Positions 1 through 4,312 of a DNA stretch of 5,214 nucleotides are shown one piece after another (positions within the stretch are counted from its first letter, which is position 1; every line of letters starts with the position of its first letter). Below the pieces are notes generated by a model. That model ran no database searches and was not told the DNA's origin. It saw nothing but the letters and a program-made list of their open reading frames with translations. A program made the position numbers and the translations under genes. This DNA is from an archaeon (GTDB lineage Archaea; Iainarchaeota; Iainarchaeia; Iainarchaeales; Iainarchaeaceae), in the NCBI GenBank assembly GCA_005239615.1, contig SBBR01000053.1, positions 1 through 5,214 of the forward strand, given 5' to 3'.

Positions 1-151
1 GTACTACACCGGGAGGATAACGGCCTTCATGTAAGGGACACAAAGGTCGTCGGACATTAGGGTTTGTAGGTGGTTTCAGCAAAAAACCTGACGCTTCCCA
101 ACCCGCCCCACTGCTGACATTTGCACGCCTGTAAAGTGACTTGCTGCAGCA
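1..151. other. Unassigned left flank, possible end of a neighbouring gene
   Basis: I recognise no gene here. On the plus strand, frame 1 is open from the edge to a TAG at 58-60 and encodes 19 residues ending in KVVGH, which could be the tail of a convergent gene entering from the left. On the minus strand, the frame of the DUF2933 gene stays open for about 50 codons beyond its TAA and runs off the edge. An imperfect 8-bp stem (20-27 with 43-50, one G-U pair) is visible. There is a run of six A at 81-86, which is T6 on the minus strand and may help stop transcription of the operon ending at 152. I could not fit a tRNA, rRNA, RNase P RNA or SRP RNA. Confidence 0.25.
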
Positions 152-424
152 TTAGTGGCAAGATGAGCTGTCCTTGTTGCCAGCTTTGCCATGGCCCGAA
201 TGGTCTTCAGTTTCTTTCTCTTCCTTTTCATGCCCCCCGTGCGAGCCGTGGCCGCCCATCATGAACACATGCATGAGGGGGCACGCGAGTATTATTAGGA
301 GTGATAGCGTGGAAAGGCTGACTTTAAAGTAAATTCCCGCGGCTAAAATGGCTATGAAGATTGCTATCATTGCAATTGCGTGGTTCTTCCAGATTTGCCT
401 GATTGCATCAGTGAGTCCCATCAT
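152..424 (-). CDS. DUF2933-type small His-rich membrane protein
   Basis: This 90-residue protein has two predicted membrane helices (about residues 15-32 and 36-53). They are followed by the DUF2933 signature ACPLMHVFMMGGHG (residues 47-60) and a hydrophilic tail rich in His, Gly and Glu that ends in SSSCH. DUF2933 proteins are short membrane proteins often found beside copper or heavy-metal genes; their biochemical role is not established. The Met/His cluster at the end of helix 2 and the His tail suggest metal binding (inference). The gene is second in an operon: its first ATG overlaps the TGA of the YHS gene as ATGA. A GGGTGA ribosome-binding site (433-428) lies 3 nt before this ATG but 6 nt before a second in-frame ATG at 421. 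The 6-nt gap matches other genes here, so translation may begin at 421 and give 89 residues. Confident in the gene, fairly confident in the family. Confidence 0.85.
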   Translation of the reverse strand: MMGLTDAIRQIWKNHAIAMIAIFIAILAAGIYFKVSLSTLSLLIILACPLMHVFMMGGHGSHGGHEKEEKETEDHSGHGKAGNKDSSSCH

Positions 425-690
425 AAATCACCCGTGAACACGCATTGACTTTGCATGCCTTGGCCACCAATACCGAATTGCAGTTCATGTGTTTTGCCTT
501 TAATCATGAATTCAAATGTTTTTTTGCACTCCGGGCAGCAAAAGTAATTCATTTGCCCGTGATGTCTCCTTACAAATGCCTTGGCGGTATCAACGACCAT
601 ACCACAAACGGGGTCGGTTTGCATTGCCTGTTTGGCCGGCTTGAAGACCGTGAAAATTCCCCTGCTTTTCATCAGAATTGTGCGAATCAT
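421..690 (-). CDS. YHS-domain metal-binding protein
   Basis: This 89-residue protein centres on a YHS domain. DPVCGM lies at residues 26-31, followed by a short beta segment and the aromatic-Cys knuckle NYFCCPEC (48-55), then KKTFE. Cys29, Cys51, Cys52 and Cys55 are the likely metal ligands. YHS domains occur in copper and other soft-metal proteins, including copper ATPases and their partners, so a cytoplasmic copper-binding or chaperone role is plausible. The N-terminal 20 residues are basic and moderately hydrophobic but give no convincing membrane helix. A TATA box at 719-728 places transcription initiation near 697, which favours the ATG at 690 on a nearly leaderless message; a second ATG at 672 is possible. 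It is the first gene of a two-gene operon with the DUF2933 protein. The C-terminal 25 residues are Gly/Gln-rich, contain one Cys and are unassigned. Confidence 0.88.
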   Translation of the reverse strand: MIRTILMKSRGIFTVFKPAKQAMQTDPVCGMVVDTAKAFVRRHHGQMNYFCCPECKKTFEFMIKGKTHELQFGIGGQGMQSQCVFTGDL

Positions 691-718
691 AATATCTAAT
701 GAAACAAGTAGGTTTTCT

Positions 719-728
719 TATTTAAAAG
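719..728 (-). promoter_or_regulatory. TATA box of the YHS/DUF2933 operon
   Basis: Read on the minus strand this is CTTTTAAATA, a good archaeal TATA element, preceded by the purine-rich GAGAATT as a possible BRE. Its centre lies about 34 nt from the ATG at 690, so transcription should start 5-9 nt before that codon. No ribosome-binding site precedes the ATG, consistent with leaderless translation. Confidence 0.7.
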
Positions 729-733
729 AATTC

Positions 734-751
734 TCCGAAATCCGTCCGAAA
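734..751 (-). repeat. TCCGAAA direct repeat, possible operator
   Basis: TCCGAAA occurs at 734-740 and again at 745-751 with TCCG between them. The repeat pitch is therefore 11 bp, about one helical turn. The array sits immediately upstream of the TATA/BRE of the YHS operon, where archaeal activators or repressors commonly bind. A role as a metal-responsive operator is inference; no regulator gene is visible in the window. Confidence 0.4.
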
Positions 752-800
752 AATAGTTGTTTGTGACAACAAGGCCAGCCAAGGTGGTGCTGGCACTTGT
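749..800 (-). terminator. Probable terminator after the DUF302 gene
   Basis: On the minus strand, just beyond the DUF302 stop codon, there is an 11-bp stem with one bulge: 796-800 plus 789-794 pair with 769-773 plus 774-779, and the core is GCCAGC/GCTGGC. A second small stem (756-760 with 766-770) follows, then T5 (753-749). It separates the DUF302 operon from the YHS promoter. Archaeal termination depends mainly on T-runs, so the hairpin may be accessory. Confidence 0.45.
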
Positions 801-818
801 CTGGTAGTGGCAATGTGT

Positions 819-1208
819 TTACTTGGAGGAATCAATGATTTCTTTGGTGTCTTTTTCTATGCTTTTTGTCTCTTCAATGGTTATTTGCGGGAAGAAATCC
901 GAAATCATACTTGGCCTTATACTGGCTATTTTCACTTTTCCTTTCTCTTCAAGTACAATAATCCTGCATGGCATGCACAGCGAGGCCAGCCTGTCTTTGT
1001 TCAGGAGTTGGTTGGAGTGTTTTGCCGAGCAAATCTCTATTATTTTGAGCGGTTCTTGGGTAAAGCCTTTGGCTGCCAGCCTTTCCTTCACATCATAAAC
1101 ATTGAACAGCGCCCATCCTTTTTGCTCTACCGCCCTGAGAACAGAGACGACTGCCACGTCAAAACTCTTGTTTGTTTCCACAACGTAAGCCAATTCATTT
1201 AAGTCCAC
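819..1208 (-). CDS. DUF302-domain protein with CMPC motif
   Basis: This is a soluble single-domain DUF302 protein (129-134 residues). The typical pattern is visible: a start strand (AYVVETNKSF), a helix (DVAVVSVLRAVEQKGW), VYDVKERLAAKGF, then IIEICSAKHSNQLL and a PCRIIVLEE strand, followed by an acidic/basic C-terminal tail. Numbered from the upstream TTG at 1223, the cysteines are Cys65, Cys83 and Cys86. Cys65 and the Cys of PCR are common in the family; Cys83 makes a CMPC pair. Function of DUF302 is not settled, but these proteins often sit with thiol and metal genes. I chose GTG at 1208 because GGTGA (1218-1214) precedes it by 5 nt. The TTG at 1223 has no such site and would give 134 residues. 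It lies directly behind the CPIC membrane protein gene (stop at 1233) in one operon. Confidence 0.85.
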   Translation of the reverse strand: MDLNELAYVVETNKSFDVAVVSVLRAVEQKGWALFNVYDVKERLAAKGFTQEPLKIIEICSAKHSNQLLNKDRLASLCMPCRIIVLEEKGKVKIASIRPSMISDFFPQITIEETKSIEKDTKEIIDSSK

Positions 1209-1232
1209 GGTCTTCACCTTCAATATTAATTG

Positions 1233-1715
1233 TTAACCGGTAATTTTAACCCCGTTGCCATCAGTGTATGTAGCACAGGGTGGTTGCTTTAGTTGGAAAT
1301 ACAAGGTCGCTAAAAGAATTATTATTGCTGCCGCGCCAAAAAATGGCCTTAGGGGTTCGATGAATGCCAGGATGAAAGTGGCTCCAAGCAGGCTGACCAG
1401 AATCATGTTGCATATCGGGCAGGCGAATGCCAGGAACCCAAGGAACCCGCCGCCCAGCATTGACCCATCTTTTTTTGTTTTTTTCTCCAGGAGAACAATC
1501 AGGTTGATTGCCAACAGGACGCTTGTTGTGGACAAAAAGAAATAGTCCAGCCACGTGATTTGTGTCATTCTCGTGTAATGGATAAAAGAATTCGGGACAA
1601 GTGCTGTGGGCGTTCCCAAAAACACAAAAAAAAGAATTGAAAGGAACAAAGTGCCGATGGCCTTGTGCCTTAGCAGGAAACATGTTACTTTGCTTTCTTT
1701 TCTCGCGGATTCCAT
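1233..1715 (-). CDS. Four-helix membrane protein with intramembrane CPIC motif
   Basis: This 160-residue protein has four predicted membrane helices: about residues 19-39, 56-76, 86-118 (long or kinked) and 125-142. The N terminus is basic and a KKTKK loop follows helix 2, so both ends are predicted in the cytoplasm. Helix 3 begins GGGFLGFLAFACPICNMILV, placing Cys99-Pro-Ile-Cys102 inside the membrane. I do not recognise a named family. The protein matches the gene at 2983-3450 in length, topology and CPxC position, so the two look paralogous. A CPxC in a helix recalls both quinone-linked disulfide formers (VKOR/DsbB types) and the CPC motif of copper ATPases; neither assignment is shown. The ATG at 1715 lies 26 nt from the centre of a TATA element, so it is probably translated leaderless. 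It is the first gene of the operon with DUF302. Confidence 0.8.
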   Translation of the reverse strand: MESARKESKVTCFLLRHKAIGTLFLSILFFVFLGTPTALVPNSFIHYTRMTQITWLDYFFLSTTSVLLAINLIVLLEKKTKKDGSMLGGGFLGFLAFACPICNMILVSLLGATFILAFIEPLRPFFGAAAIIILLATLYFQLKQPPCATYTDGNGVKITG

Positions 1716-1737
1716 ATGGCAATCAGCGCGTCAATAC

Positions 1738-1745
1738 ATTTAAAT
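1738..1745. promoter_or_regulatory. Palindromic TATA shared by divergent operons
   Basis: ATTTAAAT is a perfect 8-bp palindrome lying in CATTTAAATAG. Its centre (1741.5) is about 26 nt from the minus-strand ATG at 1715 and about 30 nt from the plus-strand ATG at 1771. Both distances suit archaeal start sites at or just before the codon. No other TATA-like element is visible in this 55-bp gap, so one element probably serves both directions. GTTAC also occurs twice (1752-1756 and 1763-1767) at 11-bp pitch and could be an operator. Confidence 0.6.
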
Positions 1746-1770
1746 AGTTGTGTTACATAATGGTTACCTT

Positions 1771-2052
1771 ATGGTTTCCACCTTGAGTGAGCGGAATTAT
1801 TTGTATTTGGGAATCGGTTTCATCGGACTGTTCGTTTTCATGGGTCTGGCTCTATTAATCGAAAATCCGTTTTACGGCAAAGGCGAAGGGTCTGTTGCCA
1901 TAGCTGTCAAAACAACCAAGAACATTTACATGGCTGAGGTGCCGGAAGAAAAATTGGTTTCGAGGGAAACGACAGTCTTCTTTTCGCCTATTGGAGAGAA
2001 CCAAAACAGCGAGCCAATTCAATGCTCAATTAATTGCGTTAAGCAAAACTAG
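1771..2052 (+). CDS. Hypothetical single-pass membrane protein with CxxxC tail
   Basis: This protein has 93 residues from ATG 1771. One strong membrane helix (about residues 11-30) follows a short N terminus. About 60 residues follow that are probably outside the cell and end in QCSINCVKQN, with a CxxxC pair close to the C terminus. I recognise no family. I chose ATG 1771 because it lies 30 nt downstream of the shared TATA element, giving a nearly leaderless message. An in-frame GTG at 1750 would add seven residues but falls upstream of the expected transcription start. It heads the operon that carries the DsbA-like gene, so its terminal cysteine pair may be a substrate or partner of that enzyme, or a metal site (inference). 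It stops with TAG, which is uncommon among genes in this window. Confidence 0.72.
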   Translation: MVSTLSERNYLYLGIGFIGLFVFMGLALLIENPFYGKGEGSVAIAVKTTKNIYMAEVPEEKLVSRETTVFFSPIGENQNSEPIQCSINCVKQN

Positions 2053-2066
2053 GGGGGATAAAAACT

Positions 2067-2105
2067 ATGAGTACAGGAAAAAAAGCGAGTGGTGGTTTTG
2101 AATGA
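2067..2105 (+). CDS. 12-codon minigene coupled to the DsbA-like gene
   Basis: This ATG-started reading frame encodes MSTGKKASGGFE and stops with TGA. The TGA overlaps the ATG of the DsbA-like gene as ATGA (2102-2105). A G-rich ribosome-binding site (GGGGGGA, 2052-2058) lies about 8 nt upstream, at the spacing seen before the genes at 4048 and 4313. The DsbA-like gene has its own GGTGG site inside this frame (2091-2095). It may act as a translational coupling leader. It could also be the displaced N terminus of the DsbA-like protein after a frameshift. The peptide itself resembles nothing I know. Confidence 0.35.
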   Translation: MSTGKKASGGFE

Positions 2106-2908
2106 GTGAACACGTCAAATCAGGAATGGAAGCATTATATTTGCCTGCAAGCATACTGTTTGCGGCAATAATATTGTCCGTGGGCATATTCGCCGCGGGT
2201 TCAGGTGTAAGTAATAGTCTCTTAGGGCTTTCAAAATCAATTTCAGGCATCCAAGCCGCGAGTGCTCCCTTGCAGGGCTCAGGCAATGCAGGCAGCGCTG
2301 CTGTCGCGCCACAGCCGAGCCCGGAACCGGCCCAGCAGACAAAAGAAATAAAGGGTCTCTTGCAAGGGGCGGCTGGGATAAGTGGAAAGTCCGATGCGCC
2401 AATCGTGATAATCGAGTACTCTGATTATCAGTGCCCGTTCTGCAGGTCTTGGTTCAATGGCTCCAAGTCACAGTTAGACAAGGAATACATTGAAACCGGC
2501 AAGGTGCAGTTCATTTACAAGGACTTTCCTTTGAGTTTCCACCCAATGGCTTCAGTTTACGCCGAGGCGGCTAGGTGCGCTGGTGATGAGGGTAAGTACT
2601 GGGAAATGCACGACAAAATATTCAATGAACAAGACAAATTCGGACAGGGCACAGTGTCAAATCTCACTGTCGATGATGTGAAGAAGTGGTCTCAGGACAT
2701 TGGTCTGGATGCAACGCAATTCAACTCTTGCCTCGATTCAGGAAAATACACGAGCGCGGTGCAGGCAAACTTTAACGAAGGGGCAGCCGTTGGTGTAAGT
2801 GGCACGCCAAGCTTTGTTATCGGAAAGGCTGATGGCACCGGGCAGTTGATTGTTGGTGCACAACCATACAGTGTCTTCAAGTCAGCAATTGACGGCCTCT
2901 TAAAGTAA
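2102..2908 (+). CDS. Membrane-anchored DsbA-like thiol:disulfide oxidoreductase
   Basis: This 268-residue protein begins with an uncleaved signal anchor (about residues 12-35). A low-complexity Ala/Gly/Ser/Pro linker follows (about 50-80), then a DsbA/Thioredoxin_4 domain (about 97-268). Visible landmarks are the strand APIVIIEYSDYQ, active site Cys111-Pro-Phe-Cys114, the KDFPLSFHPMA segment, the helical insert, the cis-Pro loop GTPSF (234-238) and a final helix. Cys159 (AARCA) and Cys210 (NSCLD) are additional and may form a second disulfide. The enzyme should oxidise or isomerise disulfides in proteins outside the membrane. The start is supported by GGTGG (2091-2095) 6 nt before the ATG. 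It ends its operon at a clear terminator. The flanking CPxC membrane proteins are natural candidates for reoxidising it (inference). Family assignment is firm; the substrate is unknown. Confidence 0.93.
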   Translation: MSEHVKSGMEALYLPASILFAAIILSVGIFAAGSGVSNSLLGLSKSISGIQAASAPLQGSGNAGSAAVAPQPSPEPAQQTKEIKGLLQGAAGISGKSDAPIVIIEYSDYQCPFCRSWFNGSKSQLDKEYIETGKVQFIYKDFPLSFHPMASVYAEAARCAGDEGKYWEMHDKIFNEQDKFGQGTVSNLTVDDVKKWSQDIGLDATQFNSCLDSGKYTSAVQANFNEGAAVGVSGTPSFVIGKADGTGQLIVGAQPYSVFKSAIDGLLK

Positions 2909-2910
2909 AA

Positions 2911-2919
2911 TAAATTTAA
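2911..2919 (+). promoter_or_regulatory. Possible TATA box for the operon starting at 2983
   Basis: TAAATTTAA lies just after the DsbA-like stop codon. It would place a transcription start near 2942, inside the T-run end of the terminator, giving a leader of about 40 nt before the ATG at 2983. A weaker alternative is the AT-rich CAATAAAAC at 2959-2967, which would suit a leaderless start. The choice cannot be made by eye. Confidence 0.3.
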
Positions 2920-2921
2920 GT

Positions 2922-2950
2922 GGGCACAGGAAGGTCTTGTGCCCTCTTTT
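2922..2950 (+). terminator. Stem-loop and T-run terminator after the DsbA-like gene
   Basis: GGGCACA (2922-2928) pairs perfectly with TGTGCCC (2938-2944). A G-U and a G-C pair extend the stem to 9 bp with a 5-nt loop. TCTTTT follows directly at 2945-2950. It is the clearest terminator in the window and separates the DsbA-like operon from the one beginning at 2983. Confidence 0.75.
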
Positions 2951-2982
2951 CGCCCCCTCAATAAAACTGTTGGATTTGAGTC

Positions 2983-3450
2983 ATGATGAAGATAACAAGT
3001 TTTTTGAAGAAACCTGCTTACCTAGCCTTGGCAGTTATTTCGTCAATGATTTTTGTCATTATTTATGTTTACACCCAATTGCTTGGAATAATAGAGAATT
3101 TTGACGTGTGGCTGGCCACAATACCTCCGGAGAATGGTTTTTTGTTCATTGTTTTTTCCATTCTGTTCGGAATCACGTTGTCATTCCAGGTTTACAATTG
3201 GAGGCAACCAAAAACATGCGCCCTGAATGAGAAAGTAAAAGGGGCTGGAAGCAGTGGGGCTGGCACGTTTGCATTGTTCTTTGTTTCGCAATGTCCTGCC
3301 TGCGCCTCGCTTGGAGCTGTTTTCCTGCCGCTTAGCGTGAGCGTGTTCCTCACGCAGTATAGTTTACTCATAACCCTAATTAGCATGGCATTGCTCGTGT
3401 TCACGCTCAATTATTTGGGCGCTTTCAAAAAAGAAGGTGGCGGGCAATGA
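2983..3450 (+). CDS. Four-helix membrane protein with intramembrane CPAC motif
   Basis: This 155-residue protein has four predicted membrane helices: about residues 11-33, 53-71, 95-122 and 128-146. The basic N terminus and KK-rich C terminus indicate cytoplasmic ends. Helix 3 carries SQCPACASLG (103-112), with the CPAC in the hydrophobic stretch. A further Cys (KTC) lies in the cytoplasmic loop after helix 2. I do not recognise a named family. Length, helix order, the Gly-rich lead into helix 3 and the CPxC position all match the protein encoded at 1233-1715, so I call the two paralogues. It heads an operon: its TGA overlaps the next ATG as ATGA, and the operon continues to a multicopper oxidase. 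Possible roles are membrane disulfide exchange with the DsbA-like protein, or metal transfer; neither is proved. ATG 2983 is followed directly by a second ATG. Confidence 0.8.
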   Translation: MMKITSFLKKPAYLALAVISSMIFVIIYVYTQLLGIIENFDVWLATIPPENGFLFIVFSILFGITLSFQVYNWRQPKTCALNEKVKGAGSSGAGTFALFFVSQCPACASLGAVFLPLSVSVFLTQYSLLITLISMALLVFTLNYLGAFKKEGGGQ

Positions 3451-4028
3451 GCGGGGAAGAGCTTTCAAAGCATGAAAGGAGGGAATTAAAATTGCAGTTG
3501 AAGCGGGAGGCAAAGGAAAGAATGCACGAGGACTACCAGAAAAAAGAATCCGCGAAAAAACTAATGGCTTATGGAATAATTGGAGTGCTAATCCTGATCG
3601 GAATCGGGTTTTTCCTTTCGCTTCCAAAACCAGAGCCGGCAAATTATGACGTTGGCGGGCTTTCCTTTCCACTTGGAAACATTCATTGGCATGCAACGCC
3701 TACATTGACTGTCTGCGGGGCGTATATAGACCTTCCAAAGCCTGCCCCTGGCCAGCACTTAGGGAGCAATTTGCTTCACCTGCATGACGACAGCCTTTTC
3801 CATATTGAAGGGAACGTTTCAAGCCCGTCACAAATAACCCTCAGTGCGATGATGTCGAATATAGGGAGAAACTTCTCACAAATAACCTTGTTGGAGAAGA
3901 AAAACGGCGACTTATGCCCAGACGGAAAACCCGGGAAAGTCCAGTTGCTTGTAAATGGCGTTGAAAACATTGAATACAAGGACTACATTATTAAGGACGG
4001 GGACAGGATAGAAATGCGCTTCGAATAA
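3447..4028 (+). CDS. Membrane-anchored His/Cys-rich ectodomain protein
   Basis: This 193-residue protein has three parts. A highly charged, Lys/Glu/Arg-rich cytoplasmic N terminus (about 1-38) is probably a helix or coiled coil. One membrane helix follows (about 40-58), and then an extracytoplasmic domain of about 130 residues. That domain carries likely metal ligands: HWH (80-82), Cys90, His104, HLHDD (111-115), FHIEG (118-122) and Cys157, and it ends with a KDYIIKDGDRIEMRFE strand motif. I do not recognise a characterised family. The pattern of paired His motifs suggests copper or another metal site, fitting a chaperone that loads the multicopper oxidase two genes downstream (inference). 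The start is secure: AAGGTGG (3434-3440) lies 6 nt before the ATG, which overlaps the TGA of the CPAC membrane protein gene. Confidence 0.82.
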   Translation: MSGEELSKHERRELKLQLKREAKERMHEDYQKKESAKKLMAYGIIGVLILIGIGFFLSLPKPEPANYDVGGLSFPLGNIHWHATPTLTVCGAYIDLPKPAPGQHLGSNLLHLHDDSLFHIEGNVSSPSQITLSAMMSNIGRNFSQITLLEKKNGDLCPDGKPGKVQLLVNGVENIEYKDYIIKDGDRIEMRFE

Positions 4029-4047
4029 AAAGAAGGAGAAGAATTGC

Positions 4048-4239
4048 ATGCAGAATGATTGTCAAAGGGTATCTGGTTATGAAGGGAGCTTGCAGGAGTC
4101 GTTTGCTGAAGCAGGATTTCACTTGAACCATCATTATGGCACGAGTTTTGGTTTGGGCATTATCCCGCTGTCATTTATTATTTTCCTCGTCGCAATTCTT
4201 TATGTGGTGTTCAAAAAGAACGAAGCGGCAAATCATTAG
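4048..4239 (+). CDS. Hypothetical 63-residue single-helix membrane protein
   Basis: This is a small protein with an N-terminal segment of about 34 residues containing one Cys (residue 5) and a His cluster (FHLNHHYG, about 24-31). One membrane helix follows (about 35-55), then a KKNEAANH tail. The positive charges after the helix suggest that the His-containing N terminus faces outward. I recognise no family. A strong GGAG site (4035-4038) lies 9 nt before the ATG. It sits between the His-rich ectodomain gene (19-nt gap) and the multicopper oxidase, so a small copper-site or assembly subunit is a reasonable guess. The TAG stop may not be the ancestral end: the same frame stays open for 19 more coding-like codons, to a TGA at 4297-4299. 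Confidence 0.65.
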   Translation: MQNDCQRVSGYEGSLQESFAEAGFHLNHHYGTSFGLGIIPLSFIIFLVAILYVVFKKNEAANH

Positions 4240-4299
4240 ACAACGCCAAATTTTGACAAAAATATTGCCCACTTGGAAGAGATAATGAAAAATCAGTGA
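4240..4299 (+). other. In-frame extension after the amber stop of the preceding gene
   Basis: Directly after TAG (4237-4239) the same frame encodes 19 residues, TTPNFDKNIAHLEEIMKNQ, and then TGA. The composition looks like an ordinary protein tail (amphipathic HLEEIMKNQ). The TGA overlaps the ribosome-binding site of the next gene, as expected for a true gene end in this compact operon. It could reflect a recent nonsense mutation, readthrough, or chance. Confidence 0.35.
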
Positions 4300-4312
4300 G
4301 GGGACAAAAACC

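Noticed and set aside
1..120. tRNA, rRNA or RNase P RNA
   Set aside because: No acceptor stem, T-loop motif or conserved core could be fitted on either strand; the stem at 20-50 alone is not enough.
142..151. Perfect palindrome TGCTGCAGCA
   Set aside because: It is a 10-bp palindrome without a loop near a gene end, with no second copy and no link to a promoter. It is likely chance.
807..1202. Plus-strand open frame of 131 codons
   Set aside because: It lies opposite the DUF302 gene, has no promoter or ribosome-binding site, and its translation (rich in Phe, Tyr, Cys and His) looks like an antisense shadow.
1261..1722. Minus-strand open frame of 153 codons overlapping the CPIC membrane protein
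   Set aside because: It is a shifted frame of the same strand with no domain pattern. The overlapping frame has clear helices and a CPxC that match the paralogue at 2983-3450.
2692..2961. Minus-strand frame crossing the terminator at 2922-2950
   Set aside because: It is antisense to the DsbA-like domain, reads through a terminator hairpin and has no start signals.
3376..3696. Minus-strand open frame of 106 codons
   Set aside because: It is antisense to the junction of two coupled plus-strand genes with good start signals, and has no recognisable domain or promoter.
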